Positions 1-8,395 of a stretch of 64,000 nucleotides of DNA are shown in pieces. The stretch is from CAZZCU01 sp964652825. GTDB lineage: Bacteria > Bdellovibrionota_B > Oligoflexia > Oligoflexales > CAZZCU01. Below the pieces are notes generated by a model. That model saw only the letters and a list, made by a program, of their open reading frames with translations, was not told the DNA's origin and made no database searches. Location: contig CAZZCU010000001.1 of NCBI GenBank assembly GCA_964652825.1, positions 1-64,000 of the forward strand, read 5' to 3'. Within the stretch, counting starts at the first letter, position 1; every line of letters starts with the position of its first letter. Position numbers and translations under genes: made by a program.

Positions 1-46
1 TCCAATAAGTACGAACCAAACCTCAACCGAGTATTGATCGTTTGAC

Positions 47-137
47 AGTTGCGGGAGTTGCGGGGACACACGACTGAACCCGATCTTTCCACAAATAATT
101 CGGGTTCAGTCGTGTGTCCCCGCAACTCCCCGCAACT
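47..137. repeat. Dispersed palindromic repeat, copy 1
   Basis: A perfect 28-bp inverted repeat (55-82 and 101-128) encloses an 18-nt loop. Allowing one bulge, the arms extend to 47-137. The core arm is GGGGACACACGACTGAACCC. Two further copies lie at 2355-2434 and 5011-5076. TTTGACAG precedes both this copy and the third, so the unit is larger than the hairpin. This copy has the same loop orientation as copy 3. No transposase is nearby. It sits downstream of the alcohol dehydrogenase gene and could also form a transcript-end hairpin. Confidence 0.85.
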
Positions 138-172
138 ATAATCATGGCACCCGGATTTTGCGGGTACCCTTG

Positions 173-1210
173 TTACATCGTCGCGCAATCAATCACAAAA
201 CGATATTTCACATCACTTTTTAGCGTGCGCTCGTAGGCTTCATTGATTTGCGAAGCCGCGATCAGCTCAATATCGCTGGTAATATTATGCTTGCCGCAAT
301 GATCAAGCATGGCTTGGGTCTCGGGAATGCCGCCAATTAAGGAGCCAAGAATATTGCGGCGACGAAAGATGATGCTGAACGTCATCAAGTCCAAAGGCTT
401 TTCGGGCGCTCCCACCATAATCAGCGTACCATCGCGCCGGATCATACCAAGAGCTTGATTGATATCATGCTGTGCGGACACTGTGTCGAGAATAATGTCA
501 AAGTAATCTGTGTATTTTGCGACGTCTTTGCTGTCGGTTGTTAATAAAAAGTTATGCGCACCAAGTCGCTCGGCATCTGGCTTCTTGTGCGGCGAACGTG
601 ACAAAACCGTCACCTCCGCTCCAAACGACGCCGCGAGCTTAACGCCCATATGTCCTAATCCACCCAATCCCAAAACAGCGACCCTAGAGCCCCTGCCAAC
701 GCCTACATGTTTCAGTGGTGAATAAGTCGTGATGCCTGCGCACAGCAGCGGCGCAGTCGCAGCCAAATTTAGATTTTGGGGGATGTTGAGAACGAAACGC
801 TGATCAACCACGATATGTGTGGAATACCCGCCCTTCGTGTAAGTCTCGCTTGGATGCGGCGAGTTGTAGGTGCCGGTAAAACCTTTATGGCAATACTGCT
901 CAAAGCCCTCCTTGCACGACTCACATGTGCGACACGAATCCACCATGCAACCAACACCAACCGTGTCGCCGATCTTAAAACGCGTCACCGACTTACCCAC
1001 TTCGCGCACAACGCCGACAATTTCGTGCCCCGGAACACAGGGGTAAAACGCCGGCCCCCACTCGCTACGCGCCGTGTGAATATCCGAGTGACAAATCCCG
1101 CAGTAGGAAATATCAATCGCTACTTCTTCGGCCCCCGCAGCGTGACGTTCAAATGTATAGGGAACAAACGGCTTGTCCGCTGCATGGTTGGCGTAGGCTT
1201 TAGTTTTCAT
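173..1210 (-). CDS. Zinc-dependent NAD(P) alcohol dehydrogenase (YahK/cinnamyl-alcohol type)
   Basis: The 345-residue product is a cytosolic medium-chain dehydrogenase that should interconvert alcohols and aldehydes with NADP(H). The catalytic zinc motif CGICHSDIH lies near residue 37 and GHEIVGVV near 62. A structural-zinc lobe with four cysteines (CRTCESC then C) lies near residues 93-107. The Rossmann loop GLGGLGHMG is near residue 180. These features fit the YahK/AdhA branch. The ATG follows a strong AGGAGG-like site on the minus strand. The gene stands alone, with a palindromic repeat behind its 3' end. The substrate cannot be fixed from sequence, and a broad-range aldehyde reductase is most likely. 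Confidence 0.93.
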   Translation of the reverse strand: MKTKAYANHAADKPFVPYTFERHAAGAEEVAIDISYCGICHSDIHTARSEWGPAFYPCVPGHEIVGVVREVGKSVTRFKIGDTVGVGCMVDSCRTCESCKEGFEQYCHKGFTGTYNSPHPSETYTKGGYSTHIVVDQRFVLNIPQNLNLAATAPLLCAGITTYSPLKHVGVGRGSRVAVLGLGGLGHMGVKLAASFGAEVTVLSRSPHKKPDAERLGAHNFLLTTDSKDVAKYTDYFDIILDTVSAQHDINQALGMIRRDGTLIMVGAPEKPLDLMTFSIIFRRRNILGSLIGGIPETQAMLDHCGKHNITSDIELIAASQINEAYERTLKSDVKYRFVIDCATM

Positions 1211-1358
1211 GTAGGTCCTCCTCCTCGGTAGGTAGACGAAAATGACTGTATGGGGTTTCGATCAACCAAGTCAATGGGCCAGTTGACTCTGGAACCAGAA
1301 TCAAAAATAGGGTAAAACGAAGCATCAAAAATCAGCGCATTTTAGCCGGGGACATCGA

Positions 1359-2354
1359 GTGCAGAACTTTATCTTCGTAATACTCTGTTTTTTTGTTTGC
1401 CCTTTCGCGCATGCCGAAACTGAAATTGATGAGCAGCCTGCGGAACCCAATCCATTTGTTACCGGCATTATCGCCTCCGTCATACCCGGCGGTGGTTATT
1501 ACTATCTCGGCCAGAATACCAAAGGAGCCTGGGGTTTATCGTTGGCGGTGCCAATGATTTTATCCCGACACATCACAACACCAGATCGACCCTCAAAATC
1601 CGCTAAAACCAATGTGCGCTCAATCGCTACGGACTTGTATCAGTACACGATTTATGACTCCTATCAAGAGGCGTTGACCGCCGAGCATCGAAGTAAACTA
1701 TTGGTTAATCATCCGCACTATACTTTTAACGAAATGATGCTCGCGCCCCTGCACTATCAAAATTACTTATCGTGGCGAATGATACCCCCAAACATTATCT
1801 TGGCGGCAACTGCTGTTCACTTCATTCGCGACCTAAACAAACATGGGGTTCACAGTAACTTAACGCGAGAACGCATAGCGGTAGGTATTCCACTCGCAAT
1901 TATAAATATGTTTTTCACTGGCATGGGCGAGGAGTCACAATTTCGCGGCTTTCAGTATCCCGCATTTGCACAAGCCACCGGCTCAAAACTCATGGGGAAC
2001 GTCCTGCAAGCAGCATCTTTTGGTAGCTGTCACACCAACTGGGCAACCAGCAACGGAATATGTACACAGCCCTACCTAACCGGCCACCTGTTGAACAAAA
2101 CTCATTCTATTGATCGTAAACGTGAATATATATCACCGCCCTCCAGTACTGACGGCGGAGACGTAAGTGACGAGCGATACTTCACCGCGACTTTCTTAAC
2201 TGGATTGTATTTAGGCTGGGTATCGAACGAAGAGCATGGTTTATTGCGAGCTATCGCCTACCACTCGATGCATAATACTTTGCTGACTCTTCATAGCTTA
2301 CTGGTCGAGGGTAATACCGGTCGCATGTACATAAGCATTGGCCACGATTTTTAG
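1359..2354 (+). CDS. CPBP-family intramembrane metalloprotease-like protein
   Basis: The 331-residue product begins with a signal-peptide-like stretch ending AHA near residue 19, followed by several hydrophobic segments. The three CPBP (Abi/Rce1-like) motifs can be seen in order: EESQFRG near residue 190, a segment with FGSCH near 220, and AYHSMHN near 305. In this family the Glu pair and the two His-containing motifs build the metalloprotease site in the membrane. A GTG start is used. The stop codon touches palindromic repeat copy 2. Substrate and role are unknown. The long insert between motifs 2 and 3 is unusual. Confidence 0.75.
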   Translation: MQNFIFVILCFFVCPFAHAETEIDEQPAEPNPFVTGIIASVIPGGGYYYLGQNTKGAWGLSLAVPMILSRHITTPDRPSKSAKTNVRSIATDLYQYTIYDSYQEALTAEHRSKLLVNHPHYTFNEMMLAPLHYQNYLSWRMIPPNIILAATAVHFIRDLNKHGVHSNLTRERIAVGIPLAIINMFFTGMGEESQFRGFQYPAFAQATGSKLMGNVLQAASFGSCHTNWATSNGICTQPYLTGHLLNKTHSIDRKREYISPPSSTDGGDVSDERYFTATFLTGLYLGWVSNEEHGLLRAIAYHSMHNTLLTLHSLLVEGNTGRMYISIGHDF

Positions 2355-2434
2355 TTGCGGGGAGTTTCGGGGACACACGACTGAACCCGAATTATTCGCG
2401 AAAAGATTGGGTTCAGTCGTGTGTCCCCCGAAAC
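2355..2434. repeat. Dispersed palindromic repeat, copy 2 (inverted)
   Basis: Arms at 2364-2388 and 2409-2434 pair with one extra C in the right arm. The loop, read in reverse complement, matches the loop of copy 3 at 19 of 20 positions, so this copy is inserted in the opposite orientation. It starts at the base after the stop codon of the CPBP gene. Confidence 0.85.
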
Positions 2435-2502
2435 AAGGTATTGATCGTGGATATCTCGATCTATAAGCTACAAATACTCAAGGTGGCGGAGAGATTTTAC
2501 TA

Positions 2503-3729
2503 GTGGACAGTGAACGAATCTTTACCCTTATTGACAAATCTCCAGGACCAATAAACTTGGCAATCAGCATTGCGGTTATTGTCGTGGCCGCGGTCGTCGG
2601 GCATTTTGCCATCAAGCATATCGTGCGGAAAGCCGTGAAACTTGTTGCGCCCCGGCTTGGCAATTTTACGGCCGCCTTACTTCAAGACGAAACTTTGTTC
2701 GGCCGCCTCTCCCTCTTCGTCCCAGCTCTGATTATTTATCAAGGGATCGAACTACTACCGGAGCTATCGCCAAACACCGCAAAGATTGTGCAAAAACTCG
2801 CTGCCATTGCCGCGATAGGCATCGGCTTAAGCGTCATCACGCGCCTCTCGTTCAAAAGCAACGAGATCTATACCAGTTATCCCATCTCCCGCACACGCCC
2901 CATCAAAGGCTACCTCCAAGTTGTGACTCTGGTTCTCTATGCTTTCGGTTTTGTTATCATCATCACCACGGCCCTCGACAAATCGCCTTTGGTTTTTCTC
3001 AGCGGCTTAGGCGCCATGACGGCGATCATTCTCTTGGTCTTCCGGGATACACTGCTCTCCCTCGTCGCCGGTGTTCAGCTCACAACTAACGATGTTATTC
3101 GCGTCGGCGATTGGATCGAAATGCCACAGTTCGGTGCCGATGGTGATGTGGTGGATATCGCCTTGCATGTCGTCAAAGTACAAAACTGGGATAAAACCAT
3201 TACCGTTATTCCCACCCACAAGTTTCTTGAGCATTCGTTTAAGAATTGGCGCGGCATGTCGGAATCGGGCGGCAGACGAATTAAGCGCTCCATCCACATC
3301 GATGTCAACACTATCCGTTTTCTGACAGAAGAAGAAATTGATCGCTTTAGTGATTATGCTCTGCTCAAAGACTACATCAGCAATAAACGCAAAGAACTTG
3401 CCGAATACAATAGCGGACGCAACAGCTCAGATGTGCTCATAGCAAATACGCGACGACTCACCAATGCCGGGACCTTCCGCGCCTATCTAATCAACTACCT
3501 CCGCCAACATCCCGACATTCATCAAAACATGACGTTTTTGGTGCGACAACTACAACCCACATCAGAGGGTTTGCCTTTAGAAGTCTATGTCTTCTCGAAA
3601 GACACGAGATGGGCCGTCTACGAAAGCGTCCAAGCTGACGTCTTCGATCATATCCTGGCTGTGCTTCAGTCATTTGGTCTGCGTATCTATCAACGGCCAA
3701 GTGGGCATGATTTCAGTGCACTTGGCTAG
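2503..3729 (+). CDS. ybdG: MscS-family mechanosensitive channel, YbdG/MscM type
   Basis: The 408-residue protein has several N-terminal membrane helices. It then has a pore-helix and beta-domain region with GLGAMTAIILLVFRD, the phrase GDWIEMPQFGADGDVVDI, and the SFKNWRGMSESGGRRIKRS segment. The C-terminus has LPLEVYVFS and SVQADVFDHI. These phrases match the E. coli YbdG miniconductance channel closely, which opens on membrane tension during osmotic downshock in the inner membrane. Its length is also close to that of the E. coli protein. It starts with GTG behind a GGAGAG site about 9 nt upstream. It appears monocistronic. Confidence 0.92.
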   Translation: MDSERIFTLIDKSPGPINLAISIAVIVVAAVVGHFAIKHIVRKAVKLVAPRLGNFTAALLQDETLFGRLSLFVPALIIYQGIELLPELSPNTAKIVQKLAAIAAIGIGLSVITRLSFKSNEIYTSYPISRTRPIKGYLQVVTLVLYAFGFVIIITTALDKSPLVFLSGLGAMTAIILLVFRDTLLSLVAGVQLTTNDVIRVGDWIEMPQFGADGDVVDIALHVVKVQNWDKTITVIPTHKFLEHSFKNWRGMSESGGRRIKRSIHIDVNTIRFLTEEEIDRFSDYALLKDYISNKRKELAEYNSGRNSSDVLIANTRRLTNAGTFRAYLINYLRQHPDIHQNMTFLVRQLQPTSEGLPLEVYVFSKDTRWAVYESVQADVFDHILAVLQSFGLRIYQRPSGHDFSALG

Positions 3730-3864
3730 TTCAGTCTGGCGTCCCCACATTGTATTCATAATTATTATCAATGACTCGGATAGCCACTATCAATTTTTAA
3801 CTATACCCCGAATTTGACATTATCAGTTTCGTCGTGCGGACCAACAAACCCTTTCGGAGGCCAT

Positions 3865-4359
3865 ATGAAATCGCTACTTACCGCAACTATCGTGTCTTTA
3901 AGTTTCGCCACTGGGCCCATTTTCGCATCCATCCAGCCTAAAACTTTGGATACACAAAACTTTGTCGTACTTAACAGCGACAGCAAGTCTATCTTTGTCG
4001 ACATTCAGTATCCAGGTCTAAAGGAGGAGCGCTGCGGCTTCATCATGCAAAGCTCTTTAGCCCATGTCGCAGCAGAAGACATAAAAATCATCACCGATAA
4101 TTTGGTGGTTTCCGTCGGTTTCGACCGGGACAATCCGTACCTCTGGCAACCGGTATCTTTGACACCTAAATTTGATAATTTTTTTGCACGCTTCGCGTTA
4201 CCAAAATCCAGACTAAGTACATATTTAACGACCATTCGTCTCGAAACAATAGACGACAGCTCGCTGAATGAAACAATCGCACGCATCGACGGTAACAATG
4301 GAGAAAAGGGTATGATTATCTTGCGCGCACTTAGCTGCAAAGAAGTCGCGCAGAATTAA
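3865..4359 (+). CDS. Exported protein of unknown function
   Basis: I do not recognise this 164-residue protein. The ATG at 3865 has a CGGAGG site just upstream and opens a clear signal peptide (Lys, then a hydrophobic run ending near FAS at residue 22). Upstream in-frame codons lack such a site. The mature part is beta-rich with two or three cysteines that could pair in the periplasm. The gene converges on the lipoprotein gene at 4378-4854, 18 nt away. Confidence 0.7.
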   Translation: MKSLLTATIVSLSFATGPIFASIQPKTLDTQNFVVLNSDSKSIFVDIQYPGLKEERCGFIMQSSLAHVAAEDIKIITDNLVVSVGFDRDNPYLWQPVSLTPKFDNFFARFALPKSRLSTYLTTIRLETIDDSSLNETIARIDGNNGEKGMIILRALSCKEVAQN

Positions 4360-4377
4360 ACTGAATGTCCCAATAAT

Positions 4378-4854
4378 TTAGAGTCCGATTTGACCGCTCA
4401 CCGCCACAAAAGCTGCCGCATCGACTCTATTTTTTTTCCTAGTCGACAGGAGCTCATCAGCTTTGGAGAAATATTCTTGGCATGAGGTTAACAAAAAACC
4501 AAATCGTTCTCGCTGACTGTCTGTATAATCGCCCGCCATACTCATGCCCGAAATCTTCAAGGCACATTTACGACAATTTTCCGTTCTCAGAATGCTCGCC
4601 TTAGTATCTTTGCCAGCAAAAGCATTTAGGAGTCGGTATTGATCGCTTGGCTTAATATTCAAAGAGTGGAAAAAATACTCCGAACATGCATTTTCAGTGT
4701 AGTCGCTGGGAATAGGTTTGCGCGGATTTTTGAGATCACTGACACTCGCCGTCTGCGATGTGGACTCAGATTCCGTAGAATCATGACCACAAGCCAGAAT
4801 GGTTCCCGCGATGGTAAGGACCAAAATCGCTTTAAATGCTCCGCTATTAATCAT
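4378..4854 (-). CDS. Small lipoprotein of unknown function
   Basis: The 158-residue protein has a signal sequence with lipobox ILAC-G at about residue 22, so it should be acylated and membrane anchored. A Ser/Thr-rich linker follows. The mature domain has a CRKC motif and two more cysteines, compatible with disulfides or metal binding. No family is recognised. The gene is followed on its own upstream side by about 440 nt of repeat-bearing intergenic DNA. Confidence 0.68.
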   Translation of the reverse strand: MINSGAFKAILVLTIAGTILACGHDSTESESTSQTASVSDLKNPRKPIPSDYTENACSEYFFHSLNIKPSDQYRLLNAFAGKDTKASILRTENCRKCALKISGMSMAGDYTDSQRERFGFLLTSCQEYFSKADELLSTRKKNRVDAAAFVAVSGQIGL

Positions 4855-5010
4855 ACTCTTTATCTCCCCGATTAGACTTAGTTGCAGGTAAGAATCAGCA
4901 AAAACCGTACCGCAAGAATACTAAAAATATATTTAATAAAATCAATTAGTTAGACCACTGCAAAACGAGCGGCCCCTACTCTCATGCCTAGCTATTTGAC
5001 AGCAAAGGTG

Positions 5011-5076
5011 AGTTGCGGGGACACACGACGGAACCCAATCTTTTCGTGAATAATTCGGGTTCAGTCGTGTGTCCCC
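5011..5076. repeat. Dispersed palindromic repeat, copy 3
   Basis: Arms 5017-5036 and 5057-5076 are 20 bp with one mismatch. The 20-nt loop is the reverse complement of copy 2's loop apart from one base. TTTGACAG precedes it, as in copy 1. It lies in the gene-free interval 4855-5299. The rest of that interval holds only the second repeat at 5183-5242 and an AT-rich stretch, and I see no gene there. Confidence 0.85.
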
Positions 5077-5182
5077 ATAATAAAGCTATTACAGAGACAC
5101 GGGAGACGGTCACTCCCTCACCGGAGGAAGAACCGGTTTGCGTTACTTTAGATTTATTCGGTTCATCTCTATTGGCGCAATG

Positions 5183-5242
5183 GCGAGGTCCTTCGCCGCT
5201 CCGCTCGCCGGCTCGCGGGGACCCCTGCTCAGGATGACGAAC
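5183..5242. repeat. GC-rich imperfect inverted repeat of a second family
   Basis: The segment starts GCGAGGTCCTTCGCCG and ends GCTCAGGATGACGAAC. The CCTTCGCC ... GCTCAGGAT frame recurs, shortened, at 34822-34850. Similar short repeats are scattered in many genomes. It sits between palindromic repeat copy 3 and tRNA-Pro, with no open frame worth calling. Confidence 0.5.
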
Positions 5243-5280
5243 GAGCCAAAGAACCGTTGATAGCATGAGCATGAGAGGCG

Positions 5281-5300
5281 ATTTTTCCGGGCGGAAAAAT
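5281..5300. other. Palindrome at the tRNA-Pro 3' end
   Basis: The sequence forms a 9-bp stem (ATTTTTCCG with CGGAAAAAT) around two G residues. Its last base is the tRNA discriminator position. On the tRNA strand the T-run is in the 5' arm and not after the hairpin, so it is not a standard intrinsic terminator. It may instead mark the processing or end point of the tRNA transcript. Confidence 0.45.
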
Positions 5301-5372
5301 CGGGGTGACAGGGATCGAACCTGCGACCTCGTCGTCCCGAACGACGCGCGCTACCAACTGCGCTACACCCCG
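5300..5372 (-). tRNA. tRNA-Pro (anticodon CGG)
   Basis: Read on the minus strand, the seven-base acceptor arm CGGGGTG pairs with CACCCCG. The D-arm GCGC..GCGC, the anticodon stem CGTCG/CGACG around loop TTCGGGA, and the T-arm with GGTTCGATCC all fold. The anticodon CGG reads proline codon CCG. The 3' CCA is not encoded and must be added after transcription. The tRNA starts 22 nt after the stop of the GH13 gene on the same strand, so it may share its transcript. Confidence 0.96.
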
Positions 5373-5394
5373 ATAAAGATATGCTTGATGCTGA

Positions 5395-7116
5395 TTAGCG
5401 TTGGCTGGTTGACAGCAGGATAATATCGCCGTCCTTTAGTTTAACGTCGATAGAACCACCGTGAACCTCATGCCACGCCCCGCTCAATATGTCTTGGTAC
5501 CTGCCGTCTGGCAAGGACAAACCGCGCATCGTAAAGTTGTCGCTGCCATACCGATCGTTCTTGGAGGTGGCAAAGAAAACCTTATGCTCTCCATCAATCC
5601 GCTCAAAGCCAAAGATGTTTTGGGTCTCGTGAACAACATGGGTGTCGCCATAACGCAGCGCCGGATTATCTTTACGCAGAGCAATCAGCTTTTGCATAAA
5701 GGTGAACATAGCTGAATTCTCGTCAAAGCTATGCATCATCGGTCGATTATAGGGATCGCCAGCATCGCCGACGGCAAACAAGTCCTGCTCCATACCATAA
5801 TAAATACAAGGAACACCGCGCGCCGCCAGCCATAAGGCGATGGCTTGTCGCATCCGCGTCAGACTCATGCCTTCGCCCCGCAGGCGCGCCACGTCATGAC
5901 TATCAAGAAACGTCACCAGGCTACGGGCATCGCCAATTTGGGCGTCTTGTTCCCACAACATGGACAGAACAGAGAACGAACCATTTTCTTTAAAAACGTA
6001 ACGCATCAGATCGCGGAAATTAAAGTCCAGCAGCGACATGCGCGTGCTTTTGTAGAAATCCACCGAGCCTGCTTCAAACGGCCCGCCCGACCAATACTCG
6101 CCAAAAACCTCGGCATCGGGAAATTGAGCGAAGACATCCTGCGAGAATTTCTGCCAATACCAGGGACTAACATGCTTGATCGTATCCATGCGATAGCCGG
6201 CTAATTTAGGGAAACGCTCCAGCCAGAATGCATGAGCATCCTTGAGATAGGTCTGAACTTCGGGATTGGTTTGATCCAAATCCGCCAGACCATCCAAGCT
6301 CCAATGCTGCACTTTCCAGGCATCGTTCCAGTCGGCTTCGGTCTTGAGAGTTGGATTGTGATGGAAAAGTTTGCGTTCCCGCGAATCCTGACCGTAGCTA
6401 CCAACATAGTTACCATCACGCATCACCACGCCACGCTGCGCCGAGGCATCCTGCCCGGGAATCGGATGACTACGTTGCATGTAGTCTAGGCTCCACGACG
6501 TTGCATCCGTGGGACTGGTATGATTGGTGACGCTATCAAGATAAATTTTGATATCCGGTGAGGCGCGATCAAGCAGCTCATCAACAATGGCATAATCCTG
6601 CGAGCCATTATCGGTAAAGAACGGGTTCAGCCGGTACCAATCCTTGATCCAATAACCATGATAAGAGGTAATCTCGACATTGCGTTGACCGTGACGATCA
6701 CGTGCAACGATAGCGTGTTGATTCTCAAAAATCGGTGTCAGCCACAATCGCGACACACCCAAATGCTTTAAGTAATCGAGACGATTGATCAAGCCCCGGA
6801 TATCACCGCCGGCATAGCGGTACCAATCCGAAGGATGGCCATTCGCGCAAAAACGTCCATCATAGAGACAATCATTAGCCTGGTTGCCGTTGGCAAAACG
6901 ATCGATAAACACCTGATAGATGATTTCATTACCGATGTTCTTGTCGTAATTTTGGTGAGAAGCACCGTCGTGGTGCGAGTAAAGCTTACTTACATGACCC
7001 TGATCTTGGAATTCCATGCGCGCAACGCGCTTGACGAATTCGCTTTCGGTAGCCCCGGAGACAGCCGTGGCCATAAGTAGACCGGCGATAATGCTCAGAA
7101 GAATACGCGTCGGCAT
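5395..7116 (-). CDS. Exported GH13 alpha-amylase-family glycosidase
   Basis: The product has about 573 residues and starts with a signal peptide ending near VSGA at residue 24. An alpha-amylase barrel follows. The GH13 conserved regions are intact: DSVTNHTSP, the nucleophile Asp in GYRMDTIKH near residue 310, the acid/base Glu in EVFGEYWSG near 340, and the transition-state Asp in FLDSHDVAR near 405. A short C-terminal beta domain ends the protein. It should hydrolyse or rearrange alpha-glucans outside the cytoplasm. The ATG at 7116 has GGGG upstream and is preferred to a TTG two codons earlier. tRNA-Pro follows directly. Confidence 0.92.
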   Translation of the reverse strand: MPTRILLSIIAGLLMATAVSGATESEFVKRVARMEFQDQGHVSKLYSHHDGASHQNYDKNIGNEIIYQVFIDRFANGNQANDCLYDGRFCANGHPSDWYRYAGGDIRGLINRLDYLKHLGVSRLWLTPIFENQHAIVARDRHGQRNVEITSYHGYWIKDWYRLNPFFTDNGSQDYAIVDELLDRASPDIKIYLDSVTNHTSPTDATSWSLDYMQRSHPIPGQDASAQRGVVMRDGNYVGSYGQDSRERKLFHHNPTLKTEADWNDAWKVQHWSLDGLADLDQTNPEVQTYLKDAHAFWLERFPKLAGYRMDTIKHVSPWYWQKFSQDVFAQFPDAEVFGEYWSGGPFEAGSVDFYKSTRMSLLDFNFRDLMRYVFKENGSFSVLSMLWEQDAQIGDARSLVTFLDSHDVARLRGEGMSLTRMRQAIALWLAARGVPCIYYGMEQDLFAVGDAGDPYNRPMMHSFDENSAMFTFMQKLIALRKDNPALRYGDTHVVHETQNIFGFERIDGEHKVFFATSKNDRYGSDNFTMRGLSLPDGRYQDILSGAWHEVHGGSIDVKLKDGDIILLSTSQR

Positions 7117-7202
7117 CGGCAACCCCGAAAATCAATCCATAGGAGACAATAATAGTAATGTTCTTTTACGCCTTGGTCTTGTAGCAGATGCTGGCTGGCC
7201 AA

Positions 7203-8336
7203 TCAAGTTAAGCCGTTGGCCCCCAAGACCTGGGCCGTCGCGGCACGGATGCGCTCAGGTGTAACCTGGTTAAAACACTTGGGTTCGTTGTCGCAGCTTT
7301 TGCGCCAACAGGGCGAGCAAGTAACCTCGGCTTGCAGTTTAACTCCCCGATCATACAAGTCAATTTCCTGAGCACAGCTTACCCCAAACCAACAAACCAC
7401 GGGTTTTTGCAAAGCAATGGCGATATGAAGCCCTAAAGAGCAGCCCGAAAACACCATATCGGCGGTAGCCATCGCCACCACACCGGCACGTAAGCCCCCG
7501 GTTGTCGGCGTATTAACGACGAGCGGATCATTGGCAAAAGCCGCCTTCATGGCCTGTTGCCGCTCGTGATCCTCGCGACCGCCGAGCAAAGCGACCGCCA
7601 GATGGGGGAAGTTTTGCCGCCACATCGCAATGGTTTCGATGCTGCGCTCAACGGTGAATTTTTTGTACGAATAAAGAAGGGAGCAGCCGGTGTTAAAGCC
7701 GATAATCCCGCGCGCATTTTGTTTGAATTCCGCGCGCAAGTCCCGCACCTGCCGCAACTCAGTCTCCGTCAAACGCAGCACATAGGGATCACGCGTCCAC
7801 GCTAATGCCATCGATTCGGTGGTTTGTTGGGTCTCCGGCTTTTGATTCACAAAAAACTTTTCGTGATCGTTCAAACCAAGATCATATTGATACTGTGCTT
7901 CGGCATTTAATGGCTGGATAACGCCCATCGTTGTCAGACCAAAACCATATTTTTGCTTAGCGCGAATGCGTTCGGCGAGTGCTCCGGCTTCGATCGATTT
8001 ATCCACGGCGCACAAAACATCAAATTCCAGATGATCGATGGCGGCCTGGGTCTTGCCATCCACGGCAATAATCCGATCAATATCGGGATTATTATCCAGC
8101 AGAGCTTTGGCGTTGGGATAGGTGAACCAAGTAATATGAGCGCCAGGATACTTACGCTTCAGGGGAGCCAGCAAACACGTCGAGCGCAATACCGCACCCA
8201 AAGCTTCGAGACTAACAATCGCGATGCGGGTTTTTACCGGATCGTACTCTTGGCAGCCGACGCAAGGACGCTTGAACTTACACGGCTTGTATCCAGTAAA
8301 GTAACGGCAGTCTAAATTATATGTCGTCGCTGTCAT
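7203..8336 (-). CDS. Family 9 glycosyltransferase (heptosyltransferase-like)
   Basis: The 377-residue cytosolic protein has the GT9 (GT-B fold) layout: an N-terminal strand-loop RIAIVSLEALGAVL near residue 35, GFNTGCSLLYSYKKF in the donor-binding half, and a C-terminal cysteine cluster (TCSPCW, then CDNEPKC) typical of this family. GT9 enzymes add heptose or similar sugars to lipopolysaccharide core. In addition the first 28 residues hold C10, C19, C25 and C28, a possible zinc or iron-sulfur site ahead of the catalytic fold. The gene diverges from ldcA. The sugar donor is unknown. Confidence 0.85.
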   Translation of the reverse strand: MTATTYNLDCRYFTGYKPCKFKRPCVGCQEYDPVKTRIAIVSLEALGAVLRSTCLLAPLKRKYPGAHITWFTYPNAKALLDNNPDIDRIIAVDGKTQAAIDHLEFDVLCAVDKSIEAGALAERIRAKQKYGFGLTTMGVIQPLNAEAQYQYDLGLNDHEKFFVNQKPETQQTTESMALAWTRDPYVLRLTETELRQVRDLRAEFKQNARGIIGFNTGCSLLYSYKKFTVERSIETIAMWRQNFPHLAVALLGGREDHERQQAMKAAFANDPLVVNTPTTGGLRAGVVAMATADMVFSGCSLGLHIAIALQKPVVCWFGVSCAQEIDLYDRGVKLQAEVTCSPCWRKSCDNEPKCFNQVTPERIRAATAQVLGANGLT

Positions 8337-8395
8337 AAGTGCTGTATATTAATGAAAACTTTGTCTATCAAGATACTACAAGATATCGGGATCAC

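Noticed and set aside
47..5076. CRISPR array or phage attachment site
   Set aside because: The three repeats are far apart, palindromic and in different orientations, with no spacers, cas genes or integrase.
4855..5299. Short open frames in the intergenic region
   Set aside because: They coincide with palindromic repeats and have no ribosome site or signal peptide.
5281..5300. Intrinsic terminator of tRNA-Pro
   Set aside because: The T-rich arm precedes the hairpin on the tRNA strand, so it is not followed by a T-run.
8339..8395. Earlier GTG start for ldcA
   Set aside because: It adds 19 residues without match to the family, and no better ribosome site precedes it.
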